DNA from: Pseudomonas silesiensis
GTDB taxonomy: Bacteria > Pseudomonadota > Gammaproteobacteria > Pseudomonadales > Pseudomonadaceae
Assembly (NCBI RefSeq): GCF_001661075.1
Contig: NZ_CP014870.1
Coordinates: 3,306,501-3,370,500 of the forward strand
Reading direction: 5' to 3'
DNA length: 64,000 bases
Numbering within the stretch: the first letter of the stretch is position 1; the number at the start of each line of letters is the position of its first letter. The position numbers were made by a program, and so were the translations under genes. The notes beneath the pieces are model-generated. The model searched no databases and was not told where the DNA came from. It saw only the letters and a list, made by a program, of their open reading frames with translations. Below, one piece after another: positions 39,962-48,532 of the stretch.

Positions 39962-40951
39962 ATGGACCTCCAGGGTTTTCTGCATCGCCAGACACCGGAC
40001 TACGCAGATACCCAGGCGTTAGGCCGGTGCCTGCGGGCGCTGGTGGAGGCAGGTCTCGACCGGCTTCCCCTGCCCGGCAGTGGCCGGACCCTGGAGCGTT
40101 TCCAGGCGCTGGCCGCGGTCGGCGGGCATGATCTGGGGTTGTGCAAGTTGTACGAGGGCCATACCGATGCGCTGGCGATCATCCAGCAACTCGGCGGTTC
40201 GCCAACACCGGGCAGTACATGGGGCATGTGGGCCGCCGAACCGCCCCAGGCGCGGGTAAAGGTCAGCCCACAGGGGCAATCGATCGTACTGAACGGATGC
40301 AAGGCCTGGTGTTCAGGAGCTGCGGTGTTGAGCCACGGCTTGCTGACCGCCTGGGACGAGCAGGATCGACAGCAGCTGGTGGCGGTGGCGCTGGATCAAC
40401 CCGGTGTGACCATCACCGATCAAGGCTGGCACGCGGTCGGCATGGGCGTGACCGGCAGCGTCGACGTGTTGTTCGATGGCGCCCGGGCGCACGCCATCGG
40501 CCAGCCCGGCGACTACCTGCGGCGCCCCGGCTTCTGGCAAGGCGGGGTCGGTATTGCCGCCTGTTGGTATGGCGCTGCCCAAAGCATCGCCGAACGTCTG
40601 CGCAGTCACTGCGCCCTTCGTGAAGAACCCCATGCCCTCGCCCACCTCGGGGCCGTCGACAGCGCATTACAGGCCGCTGCCGACGTGCTGCGCGGCGGTG
40701 CCCGGAGCATTGACGCCGCACCACTGGACAACGCCGAGCTGCTGGCCCGTCGCGTGCGCGCTGCGGTCGAGCATAGTGCCGAACAGGTCATCCTTCATGT
40801 CGGCCACGCCCTGGGCGCCGGTCCCTATTGCAAGGATCGACAATTCGCCCGGCTGATCGCCGACCTGCCGGTGTTCCTGCGTCAAAGCCACGCCGAGCGA
40901 GACCTTGCCGCGCTGGGTCGACAGGTTATCAACGGAACATGGAGCCTATGA
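39962..40951 (+). CDS. Acyl-CoA dehydrogenase-like protein of unknown role
   Basis: A 329-residue protein, shorter than the ~380 of true acyl-CoA dehydrogenases. LNGCKAWCSGA resembles the LNGxKxWITNG strand and GMGVTGSVDVLFDGA the middle beta-domain motif; a C-terminal helical bundle follows. The N-terminal domain is abbreviated and I cannot place a catalytic Glu. It begins one base after glgX and overlaps the PIG-L gene by 4 bases, so it belongs to the cassette 39962-42302. It may oxidise or bind an acyl group linked to the cassette's product; substrate unknown. Confidence 0.75.
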   Translation: MDLQGFLHRQTPDYADTQALGRCLRALVEAGLDRLPLPGSGRTLERFQALAAVGGHDLGLCKLYEGHTDALAIIQQLGGSPTPGSTWGMWAAEPPQARVKVSPQGQSIVLNGCKAWCSGAAVLSHGLLTAWDEQDRQQLVAVALDQPGVTITDQGWHAVGMGVTGSVDVLFDGARAHAIGQPGDYLRRPGFWQGGVGIAACWYGAAQSIAERLRSHCALREEPHALAHLGAVDSALQAAADVLRGGARSIDAAPLDNAELLARRVRAAVEHSAEQVILHVGHALGAGPYCKDRQFARLIADLPVFLRQSHAERDLAALGRQVINGTWSL

Positions 40952-41706
40952 AAACCAATCCAATCGTCGGCCAGGGTACGCCCCTGCACCTGTGGCAAAC
41001 CTCCAGCCACCTGGCGCAGTTACCGGTGATCGACATCCTGACGCTGGTACCCCAAGGTTCCCGGGCCGTCATCATCGCCCCCCATCCGGACGATGAAGTA
41101 CTCGGCTGCGGCGGCTTCCTGCAATTGCTCGCCGCGGCAAACCGGGCGCTGCAGCTGATCTCGGTCACCGATGGCAGCGCCAGTCACCCGGGGTCCGAGC
41201 GCTGGCCGGTGGAACGTCTGAGCGCGGTCCGCCCGCAGGAATCCGCCGAAGCCCTGCGCCGCCTCGGCCTGCCGCTACACAGTCTGAAATGGCTGCGCGG
41301 CGGGTTCGCCGACAGTCGGGTAGCGGCGCGGGAAGCCGAGTTGAGCGAGTTTATCGAACGCCACCTGTGCGCCAGCGATGTGGTGTTTACCACTTGGCGT
41401 GAAGACGGTCATTGCGACCACGAGGCGGTGGGTCGTGCCAGCGCGGAGGCGGCCCGGCGCGTAGGGGCCACCCTGCACGAACTGCCCGTCTGGACCTGGC
41501 ATTGGGCAACCCCCGATGACAGTGGCGTGCCGTGGCACCGGGCGCGAAAAGTCTTGCTCACGCCCCATCAGGTAGCGCGCAAGCGTCACGCCGTACACGC
41601 CTTCGCCAGCCAGTTGGAAGGCGACCCGCACATCGGTTTGCCGCCCGTCCTGGCCCCCTATGTGCTGGATCGTCTGCTGCAACCCTTCGAAGTGGTGTTT
41701 CTATGA
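40948..41706 (+). CDS. PIG-L family N-deacetylase (intact active site)
   Basis: A 252-residue LmbE/PIG-L protein. PHPDDE (about residues 46-51) gives the zinc His, the general-base Asp and the zinc Asp; GHCDHEAVG (about 153) supplies the second catalytic His and the third zinc ligand. These enzymes remove acetyl from N-acetylglucosamine-type groups (PIG-L, MshB, BshB). ATG 40948 overlaps the upstream stop (ATGA). A NodS-like methyltransferase follows with the same 4-base overlap. Deacetylation followed by N-methylation of an amino sugar is a reasonable inference. Confidence 0.88.
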   Translation: MKTNPIVGQGTPLHLWQTSSHLAQLPVIDILTLVPQGSRAVIIAPHPDDEVLGCGGFLQLLAAANRALQLISVTDGSASHPGSERWPVERLSAVRPQESAEALRRLGLPLHSLKWLRGGFADSRVAAREAELSEFIERHLCASDVVFTTWREDGHCDHEAVGRASAEAARRVGATLHELPVWTWHWATPDDSGVPWHRARKVLLTPHQVARKRHAVHAFASQLEGDPHIGLPPVLAPYVLDRLLQPFEVVFL

Positions 41707-42302
41707 GCGTCGAGGATCGCTACTTCGACGGCCTGTTTGCGGGTAACGACGATCCCTGGGCGTTCCGTGATCGCTGGTACGAACAGCGCAAACGCGCCAT
41801 CACTCTGGCCGCGCTGCCCCGGCCACACTATCGCGCGATCTTCGAGCCGGGTTGCGCCAACGGGGAACTGAGTGCCGACCTGGCCACCCGCTGCGACCGC
41901 CTGTTGTGTTGCGACACCGCGGCCGCCGCGGTGACACTGGCCCGCACGCGTCTGAGCCTGTTCGAGCATGCCGAAGTCCGTCAGGGCCGCCTGCCGGGCG
42001 ACTGGCCGAACGAACAGTTCGACCTGATCGTGCTCAGCGAAGTCGGCTATTACCTGGACGCTCCTGACCTCAAGCACCTGATCGAACGCGCCGCACAATC
42101 GCTGACCGCCGACGGCCAACTCCTGGCCTGCCACTGGCGCCCGCCGATCGATGGCTGCCCGCTCAATGCCCGACTCGTCCATGACCTGCTCCACGAGCAT
42201 TTGCACTTGCCGCGCCTGGTCCTGCATCAGGAGGCCGATTTCCTGTTGGAACTGTGGAGCCGCGAACCCCGCTCAGTGGCGGCGCTTGAAGGTTTGAGGT
42301 GA
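41703..42302 (+). CDS. SAM-dependent methyltransferase, NodS-like
   Basis: A 199-residue class I methyltransferase. FEPGCANGELS (about residues 47-57) is the SAM-binding motif I, LLCCDTAA motif II and FDLIVLSEVGYYL the acidic post-loop. The N-terminal RYFDGLFAGNDDPWAFRD and the length match the NodS family, whose founding member N-methylates the deacetylated sugar of Nod factors. It follows an N-deacetylase with a 4-base overlap, so an amine is a likely acceptor. Acceptor not proven. Confidence 0.82.
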   Translation: MSVEDRYFDGLFAGNDDPWAFRDRWYEQRKRAITLAALPRPHYRAIFEPGCANGELSADLATRCDRLLCCDTAAAAVTLARTRLSLFEHAEVRQGRLPGDWPNEQFDLIVLSEVGYYLDAPDLKHLIERAAQSLTADGQLLACHWRPPIDGCPLNARLVHDLLHEHLHLPRLVLHQEADFLLELWSREPRSVAALEGLR

Positions 42303-42486
42303 TGGGCAATTTTCCATTTGTCAAAAAAAGCCTGCCAGCCCACCTGACTTCAGAAATGCAGCAAGATAAAAAACGTACCAGATAGATCATCGACGCGACG
42401 AATAGCCTGACATGAGTAATACTCTGCTCGCGGCAATCCAGGGTTTGGAGCGCTGCACACTGTAATCAGACAAGGACGTAGCACCG

Positions 42487-43245
42487 ATGAAAACCGTTTC
42501 CATCAATGAACGCAGCCATCCGGCACAGATCTGGAACAGCGCCCCCCAACTGCACAACATCCCCGTCATCAGCACCGAAACCCTGGTCCCCTCCGGCGCG
42601 CGTGCCGTGGTGATCGCGCCGCATCCCGGTGATGAAGTGGTGACCTGCGGCGGCTTGCTGCAGTTGCTCAGCACCCTGGGGCATCCCCTGCAATTGATTT
42701 CCATGAGCGACGGCAGCGCCAGCCATCCGGGGTCGCAGCAGTGGTCGGAGAAACGCCTGAGTGTGTTTCGCCCCCAGGAAAGCGTCGAGGCCTTGCGCCG
42801 GCTGGGGTTGCCGATGCACAGCCTGAAGTGGATTCGCGGCGGCTTCACCGACAACGCCCTGGCCGGGCGGGAGCTTCAACTGACTCAATTCATTACCCGA
42901 TACTTGCGCCCCGGTGATGTGGTGTTCAGCACCTGGGGCGAGGACGGCAATGATGACCATGACGCGGTGGGTCGGGCCAGCGCCAGGGCTGCCGCCCTGG
43001 TCGGTGCGACGTTTCATGAAGTGCCGCTCCAGGCCTGGCACTGGCCGACCCGCGATCGCGCCATGATTCCCTGGCACCGCGCGCGCAAGATCCGGCTCGA
43101 CACCTGGACCGTCGCGCGCAAAAGCCACGCCACTCACGCTTACGCCAGCCAGCTCGACGGTGAGCCGGCCATCGGCCTTGCGCCGCTGCTGCCTCGGGTA
43201 TTGCTGGAGCGTATACGCTTGCCGTATGAAATCGTCTTTGTCTGA
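42487..43245 (+). CDS. PIG-L paralogue lacking both catalytic residues
   Basis: A 252-residue protein, the same length as and clearly a paralogue of the deacetylase at 40948 (shared blocks SDGSASHPGS, RPQESVEALRRLGLP, RARKIRLDTW-like). The first motif reads PHPGDE: the general-base Asp is Gly (codon GGT, near 42628). The second reads GNDDHDAVG: the catalytic His is Asn. The zinc-ligand positions His, Asp and His remain. So it probably binds metal but should deacetylate poorly or not at all; a regulatory or binding subunit, or a different reaction, is possible. It lies 184 bp after the methyltransferase in a locally AT-richer gap with AAGGAC ahead of ATG. Confidence 0.85.
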   Translation: MKTVSINERSHPAQIWNSAPQLHNIPVISTETLVPSGARAVVIAPHPGDEVVTCGGLLQLLSTLGHPLQLISMSDGSASHPGSQQWSEKRLSVFRPQESVEALRRLGLPMHSLKWIRGGFTDNALAGRELQLTQFITRYLRPGDVVFSTWGEDGNDDHDAVGRASARAAALVGATFHEVPLQAWHWPTRDRAMIPWHRARKIRLDTWTVARKSHATHAYASQLDGEPAIGLAPLLPRVLLERIRLPYEIVFV

Positions 43246-43262
43246 ATCAACGCAAATCCAAA

Positions 43263-43352
43263 TGTGGGAGCGGGCTTGCTCGCGAAGGCGGCGGCACATT
43301 CAATATTGATGTAACTGACAGACCGTCTTCGCGAGCAAGCCCGCTCCCACAG
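43263..43352. repeat. REPIN
   Basis: TGTGGGAGCGGGCTTGCTCG (left) and the reverse complement of TGTGGGAGCGGGCTTGCTCG (right) form near-perfect arms around a ~40-base loop. It closes the trehalose/glucan plus-strand arm. Confidence 0.88.
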
Positions 43353-43448
43353 TTGATCGGCGGGGAACCCACTTTCCCGGAACACTACTGAACTGCCCGC
43401 CCCCGCATCAGTCGCATACATAAGCAGCCCGAAATCAGAGGAGTGAAC

Positions 43449-44249
43449 GTGAGCAGTGATTCCAAGCCGCAGGCCATCGAATCCACGCCGGTGGACACGC
43501 CACCGGTGGTTCATCGGCTGAGAGTGCTCACCGTCAACACCCACAAGGGTTTTACCGCACTCAACCGCCGCTTCATTCTCCCGGAACTGCGCGAAGCGGT
43601 GCGCAGCACCTCGGCGGACCTGGTCTTCCTGCAGGAAGTCGTCGGCGAACACGAGCGTCATTCGTCTCGTTTCAACAATTGGCCGCAAACCTCGCAATAC
43701 GAGTTCCTGGCCGACAGCATGTGGAACGACTTCGCCTACGGCCGCAACGCGGTCTATCCCGCCGGTCACCACGGCAATGCCCTGCTGTCGAAATACCCGA
43801 TCCGCGAATACCGCAACCTCGACGTGTCGATCACCGGCCCCGAACGCCGCGGCCTGCTGCATTGTGTGCTGGATGTGCCGGGGCACGCCGAGGTCCACGC
43901 GATCTGCGTGCACCTGAGCCTGTTGGAAAGTCATCGCCAGTTGCAGCTTCAGCTATTGTGCCAACTGCTCGAATCCCTGCCTGACGAGGCGCCCGTCATC
44001 ATCGCCGGCGACTTCAACGACTGGCAGCTCCAGGGCAATGCCGCCCTGATCCGCCGCGACTACCTGCATGAAGCCTTCGAACGTCATCATGGCCGCCCCG
44101 CGAAGACCTATCCGGCGCGGTTCCCGCTGCTGCGCCTGGACCGGATCTACCTGCGCAACGCCAGCAGCCATGACCCGCGGATATTGGGCACCCGACCGTG
44201 GACGCACCTGTCGGATCATTTGCCGCTGGCGGTGGAAGTGCACCTCTAA
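43449..44249 (+). CDS. Endonuclease/exonuclease/phosphatase (EEP) family protein
   Basis: A 266-residue EEP-fold hydrolase, YbhP-like. LTVNTHKGF holds the first Asn, [10 protein letters not shown] the catalytic metal Glu, [10 protein letters not shown] and IAGDFNDW the Asp/Asn pair, and [13 protein letters not shown] the final Asp-His. The fold cleaves phosphodiester bonds in nucleic acids, phospholipids or inositol phosphates. In E. coli ybhP lies next to cardiolipin synthase genes; none is next to it here. I take GTG 43449 (AGAGGAG five bases upstream). Confidence 0.88.
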   Translation: MSSDSKPQAIESTPVDTPPVVHRLRVLTVNTHKGFTALNRRFILPELREAVRSTSADLVFLQEVVGEHERHSSRFNNWPQTSQYEFLADSMWNDFAYGRNAVYPAGHHGNALLSKYPIREYRNLDVSITGPERRGLLHCVLDVPGHAEVHAICVHLSLLESHRQLQLQLLCQLLESLPDEAPVIIAGDFNDWQLQGNAALIRRDYLHEAFERHHGRPAKTYPARFPLLRLDRIYLRNASSHDPRILGTRPWTHLSDHLPLAVEVHL

Positions 44250-44272
44250 AGCCCCGAAGCTATCTAGCTCAC

Positions 44273-44291
44273 CTGTCATTTGTGACAGTAG
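44273..44291. repeat. CTGTCA...TGACAG hairpin, related to the 48456/49732 repeats
   Basis: CTGTCA-TTTG-TGACAG followed by TAG. The core resembles the start of the 74-bp repeats (CTGTTACTTTTTACAGTAG) but homology does not extend further. The rest of the 243-bp gap before the autotransporter holds a second inverted repeat (GGCAACG/CGTTGCC) with an inner CTCTGT/ACAGAG stem. Confidence 0.5.
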
Positions 44292-44492
44292 TCGCACTGT
44301 AAATCTATTGCTACGGTGGCAACGTTCGTCTCTGTTTGGGTACGGACACAGAGCCACAGTAGCCGTCGTTGCCGAAGGGTTTAGATTCGGGTAATCGCCT
44401 TCCCGATGCTGTCTCGCAACTCGCGCTGCCGAATGCGTCCTTGCCTGTGTGACGAATGAGGCCTGGTCGCCGATCAATACGCGGAGACAAGC

Positions 44493-47060
44493 ATGAAGCT
44501 TACGACAACGATGCCAAAATACCGTTACGGCGCCTGCGCTGTTTCAATCTGCATTTTTCTCGGTTGGCCGCACACCGCCCACGGGAGTTGCACGCTGACA
44601 CCCGGCGCCGGCAACGACAATTACCGGTGTGACAGTGCCAGCAGCGGTCCGCTAACCGACCTGTCGGGCAATAACAGTCTGACCTTTCCCGCCAATGGCA
44701 GCGGCACCATCAATGGCAACGTGACCTTCGGCGCGGGCAACGACAGCGTGGAGATGCATTCCGGCCTCCTCGCCGGCACCCTCAATCAGGGCGACGGTGC
44801 CGACACGTTGACGATCAGTGCCGGTCAGATCACCGGGGCTGTCAACCAGGGCAATGGCGTCGACGTTTTCAGCATGACCGGCGGCACCCTGCAGTCCCTC
44901 GCTCAAGGCGACAGCCGCGACACTTTCCGGATGACTGGCGGCACCATCGTCGGTGCGTTCGAGGATGGTGATACGGCAAGAATGACCGGGGGCAGCATCG
45001 GCCGGGTCGACATGAAACTCGATAACAACCTGTTCGATCTCTCCGGCGGGCAGATACTTGGCAACCTGGTGACCGGGTTCGGCACCGACACGATTATCGT
45101 CTCCGGCGGACGGATTGGCGGCAACGTCTCTGTCAGCGGAGGCAACGACAGCATCAGGGTGACGGGGGGCGAAATCGTCGGCGAGATACGCGCCAGTGCC
45201 GGTGATGACACGCTGCTCTGGGACGGCGGCGGCATCATTCGCTCGGCCATCCTCTTGGGGGAAGACAATGACAACGCAACCTTGCGCAATCTCGGTGAAA
45301 GCACCCTCGCCCTCAGCCCGACGCTCGATGGCGGCAACGGCAACGACCTGCTGACCTTCGATGGGACCACCTCGGCCGGCAGCAATCGCTACAGCAACTG
45401 GGAAACGGTCAACCTGAACAACGGCTCGCGCTTCGACCTGGACGGCACTTTCCGGCTGGGGGACAGCGTCAGCGGTACCGGCGTGTTCACTATCGACGCC
45501 AGCAGCACCTTGACGTCGGCCCAGGGCAGCATCACGCCTTTCACCGCTGGCCAGCGGGTAACCTTGAACAACGCCGGGGTGATCGACCTGAGCGGCGGCA
45601 ATACGCGCACCAGTGACACCCTGACGGTTCAGGGCAATTACGCGGGAAACGGTGGTCAGCTTTTTTTACAAAGCGCGCTGGGTGACGACAATTCCGCCAC
45701 CGACAAACTGGTGGTCAACGACGGGACATTGACGGGCAATACCCTTATTTCCGTCACTAATCTTGGCGGTGCAGGCGCCCTGACCCGTCAAAACGGCATC
45801 CAGTTGGTGCAAGCCCAGGGAACGGCTATCAGCAACAACGATGCCTTCGCGCTCAAGGGCCTGGTTTCGGCGGGCGCATACGATTACCGCCTGTTCAAAG
45901 GGGGCGTTACCGCCGGGAGTGAAAATAGTTGGTTCCTGCGTTCGGCCGTTGTCGCGCCAGCGGTGACGACCATTCCCAACCCTGATCCGCAATTGCCACC
46001 GATCACGGTGCCGGTGGTCGCCACACCGGTAGCGGCTCCCGCCCCGGCCGGTAGCCCCGAGATGCCGGCGTTGCCTGCCGCTGTGCCAGGTGCCGCGCCG
46101 ATTGCCCTTTACCGTCCGGAGGTCCCGACCTGGTCCGTGCTGCCGCCGGCTGCCGCGCAATTGACCCTGGCGGCTTTAGGCACTTTCCATGATCGCCAGG
46201 GGGATCAGCGTCTGCTGACTGAAACCGGTACCTTGGGCGCTGGCTGGGGCCGGGTCTACGGCAAAAACTTCGACCAGACCTGGGCCGGCACTGTGACCCC
46301 GCGGCTCGACGGGTCGCTCAACGGCTTTCAGGTCGGCAATGACCTGTTTGGTTCACAACTGGCGGGCGGGCAAACCTGGCGCACGGGTTTCTTCGTTGGC
46401 CACAACCGCCTGAAGGGCGATGTCGACGGCTTCAACCAGGGCTTCAAGGGCAAGCGCGCCGGCAAGGTAGAGCTGGAGGGAAACAGCCTCGGCCTGTATT
46501 GGACGCTGACCGATCCCAATGGCGGTTACCTCGACACGGTGGCGATGTACAGCTGGCTCGACGGTGACAACCATTCCGAACGGGGCCTCACGCTGGACAC
46601 CGAGGGCCATGTCCTGACCCTCTCGGCGGAGGCCGGCTACCCGTTCCCGGTCGCGGCAAACTGGGTGGTGGAACCCCAGGCGCAGGTGATCTACCAGAAA
46701 GTTGCCCTCGACAGCCAGGATGATGGAGTTTCACACGTGTCGTTCGACTCCGACAGCGCCTGGACCGGACGCCTCGGGGCGCGGCTCAAGGGTCACTACA
46801 CAGTCGGCGGCCAGCCACTGGAACCTTACCTGCGCGCCAACCTGTGGCACACATTCTCAGCAACCGACAGGGTCACGTTCGACCACGCCGATCAAATCGA
46901 GACGCAGCACAAGTCCACACAGGCCGACATCGGAGTCGGGGTGATACTCAGTCTCGCGCCGTCGGTCAGCGTCTATGCCAGTGCCGACTACAGCGGCAAT
47001 ATAGACAGCAACCAGCAGCGTGCCCTGTCCGGCAATGCCGGTGTCAGGTTTAGCTGGTAG
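44493..47060 (+). CDS. Autotransporter with glycine-rich repeat passenger
   Basis: An 855-residue type V secreted protein. A signal peptide ends near HTAHG-SC (about residue 31). The passenger (about 32-480) has a ~20-residue repeat of the form G-x-G-x-D-S/T...GG-x-I-x-G (for example GGNDSIRVTGGEIVGEI), at least seven units, expected to stack as a beta-helix. A Pro/Ala linker (about 485-570) leads to an autotransporter beta-barrel (about 584-855) ending in FSW, the outer-membrane insertion signal. One repeat (near GDTARMTGGSIG) is shortened. No protease or adhesin motif recognised. ATG 44493 has GGAGA upstream. A barrel paralogue follows. Confidence 0.88.
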   Translation: MKLTTTMPKYRYGACAVSICIFLGWPHTAHGSCTLTPGAGNDNYRCDSASSGPLTDLSGNNSLTFPANGSGTINGNVTFGAGNDSVEMHSGLLAGTLNQGDGADTLTISAGQITGAVNQGNGVDVFSMTGGTLQSLAQGDSRDTFRMTGGTIVGAFEDGDTARMTGGSIGRVDMKLDNNLFDLSGGQILGNLVTGFGTDTIIVSGGRIGGNVSVSGGNDSIRVTGGEIVGEIRASAGDDTLLWDGGGIIRSAILLGEDNDNATLRNLGESTLALSPTLDGGNGNDLLTFDGTTSAGSNRYSNWETVNLNNGSRFDLDGTFRLGDSVSGTGVFTIDASSTLTSAQGSITPFTAGQRVTLNNAGVIDLSGGNTRTSDTLTVQGNYAGNGGQLFLQSALGDDNSATDKLVVNDGTLTGNTLISVTNLGGAGALTRQNGIQLVQAQGTAISNNDAFALKGLVSAGAYDYRLFKGGVTAGSENSWFLRSAVVAPAVTTIPNPDPQLPPITVPVVATPVAAPAPAGSPEMPALPAAVPGAAPIALYRPEVPTWSVLPPAAAQLTLAALGTFHDRQGDQRLLTETGTLGAGWGRVYGKNFDQTWAGTVTPRLDGSLNGFQVGNDLFGSQLAGGQTWRTGFFVGHNRLKGDVDGFNQGFKGKRAGKVELEGNSLGLYWTLTDPNGGYLDTVAMYSWLDGDNHSERGLTLDTEGHVLTLSAEAGYPFPVAANWVVEPQAQVIYQKVALDSQDDGVSHVSFDSDSAWTGRLGARLKGHYTVGGQPLEPYLRANLWHTFSATDRVTFDHADQIETQHKSTQADIGVGVILSLAPSVSVYASADYSGNIDSNQQRALSGNAGVRFSW

Positions 47061-47371
47061 CGTTACACCGGGGTTACAGTTCGCGCTTTTTTGACGATTC
47101 GACGAACAAACAAGAGGTTAGAGAAGCGCCATAATTCAGTCACTTATAAACCTTAAAAATAGCAGTACCGCTCATCGGCCAATTTCTTGACGCAATGTCA
47201 AGGGTCTTCTTAGCTACAGGTTACTACCCCCGGAACCATACCAGGGGCAAGCCTCCAGGCACCCGCGACAACGGGCGGCCAGAGGTTTGCCCAACCCATT
47301 CGGTCGCCCCTCATTCGGGGTAGGAGAGACGCCAAAGCGAGATAAGGCATGCTATTGCAAGGAAGACCGCC
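47061..47371 (+). promoter_or_regulatory. Structured leader upstream of the passenger-less autotransporter
   Basis: A 311-bp gap with no gene. GGGCAAGCCTC (47245-47255) pairs over 11 bp (one G-U) with GAGGTTTGCCC (47282-47292). Inside, CCCG (47262) pairs with CGGG (47272). A third stem, CCCC-TCATTC-GGGG (47307-47320), precedes a purine-rich stretch. No U-run follows, so it reads as a 5' leader rather than a terminator. The class is not recognised. Confidence 0.5.
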
Positions 47372-48439
47372 ATGAAAAAGTCACTCGGCCCACAAGCGAT
47401 CAAATTCACGTTTTGCACGGTTTCGGGCTCTCTCCTGCTGTGCTCAGCCATGGAAATCCATGCCTCGCCTGAAGGTCGAGCAGTCACCCCCTGGTATGAC
47501 CAGGAGGTTCAACGGCAGACCTTGCCCGCCCTCGCCGCAACCGATCCTGGCCGCTTCAATGCCCATCCCGACTTGCGCAGCTCACACCTCACTGTCGAAG
47601 ATGCCGCGCCGTTGGCCTGGGATCAGCTGTATGGTCAGGCATCGCGGCAGGCACAAAACGATTATCTGGCTCAGGGCTATTCCATTCCGGACGCCAACAT
47701 CCTCAAAGGCCCGGCGATCCTCACCCTGCAAAATGGCAGTGGTCATACCCAACGGGTCGGACTGATCGGCGGCACGAGTCAATTCCAGGGCACCGCCAAT
47801 GGCTTGCTGACCAGTCGCGCCCTTGCCGATCCCCACACCGAAACCCTCAACCTGCAAGGCGAGAGCCTGGGCGCCTACTGGAGCCTGACCGGCCCCAAAG
47901 GCTGGCACGTGGACTTGAGCGCCAGTGGCGGCCGGGTGAACGGTTACAGCCGTGACGGCCAGGGCGCCCGGCAAGCGGCCGAAGGCAGCGCAGTGACGCT
48001 GTCGGTGGAAGGTGGTTTCCCGATCGGCCTGAGCGAAAACTGGGTGATTGAACCCCAGGCGCAGTTGATCAATCAACGGGTCACCCTGGACACCCCAAAC
48101 CGGGACTCAAGAGACCCGTCGTCCAGTGACCTGACGTCATGGAGCGGTCGGGTCGGTGCAAAGTTGAAAGGCAGTTATGACATCAATGGCCTGCCCGTCG
48201 AACCTTACGTGCGGACCAACTTGTGGCACACGGTTTACACCGGCAATACCCTGACCCTCGATCAAGTCGACAAGATCAGCAGTAGCCGCTATTCATCGTC
48301 CGTCGAAGTGGGATTGGGGCTGGTGGCCAGGGTGACGCCCGCGATGAGTCTCTACGTCAGCGCCGATTACAGCAGTGATGTGGATGACAATGATTTGAAT
48401 GGGTTGATCGGGAGTCTGGGGGTGCGGATGCGCTGGTGA
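47372..48439 (+). CDS. Passenger-less autotransporter beta-barrel protein
   Basis: A 355-residue outer-membrane protein. A signal peptide ends about residue 32 (MEIHAS), then about 50 residues of linker, then a barrel (about 83-355) closely related to the C-terminus of the upstream autotransporter: both share ENWVIEPQAQ-like, GRVGAKLKGSY-like, EPYxRxNLWHT and SxYxSADYS blocks and end in a Trp. The usual passenger is missing. It could be a decayed autotransporter, or a barrel working alone or in trans. ATG 47372 has AAGGAA eight bases upstream. Preceded by a structured leader. Confidence 0.85.
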   Translation: MKKSLGPQAIKFTFCTVSGSLLLCSAMEIHASPEGRAVTPWYDQEVQRQTLPALAATDPGRFNAHPDLRSSHLTVEDAAPLAWDQLYGQASRQAQNDYLAQGYSIPDANILKGPAILTLQNGSGHTQRVGLIGGTSQFQGTANGLLTSRALADPHTETLNLQGESLGAYWSLTGPKGWHVDLSASGGRVNGYSRDGQGARQAAEGSAVTLSVEGGFPIGLSENWVIEPQAQLINQRVTLDTPNRDSRDPSSSDLTSWSGRVGAKLKGSYDINGLPVEPYVRTNLWHTVYTGNTLTLDQVDKISSSRYSSSVEVGLGLVARVTPAMSLYVSADYSSDVDDNDLNGLIGSLGVRMRW

Positions 48440-48455
48440 AAAAATCGGGTGCTAC

Positions 48456-48529
48456 CTGTTACTTTTTACAGTAGCCAGGATTCGGGTGGACAGGCATTGT
48501 AACAAGCAGTCCACCTTGATCAGGGCCAG
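48456..48529. repeat. 74-bp direct repeat, copy A (3' side of the effector gene)
   Basis: It begins CTGTTACTTTTTACAGTAGC and ends GATCAGGGCCAG. By my count 56 of 74 positions match copy B at 49732-49805 without gaps. It contains the hairpin-forming CTGT...ACAG core and the conserved AGTCCAC and TTGATCAGGG blocks. It lies 3 bases beyond the effector stop codon. Confidence 0.75.
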
Positions 48530-48532
48530 GTA

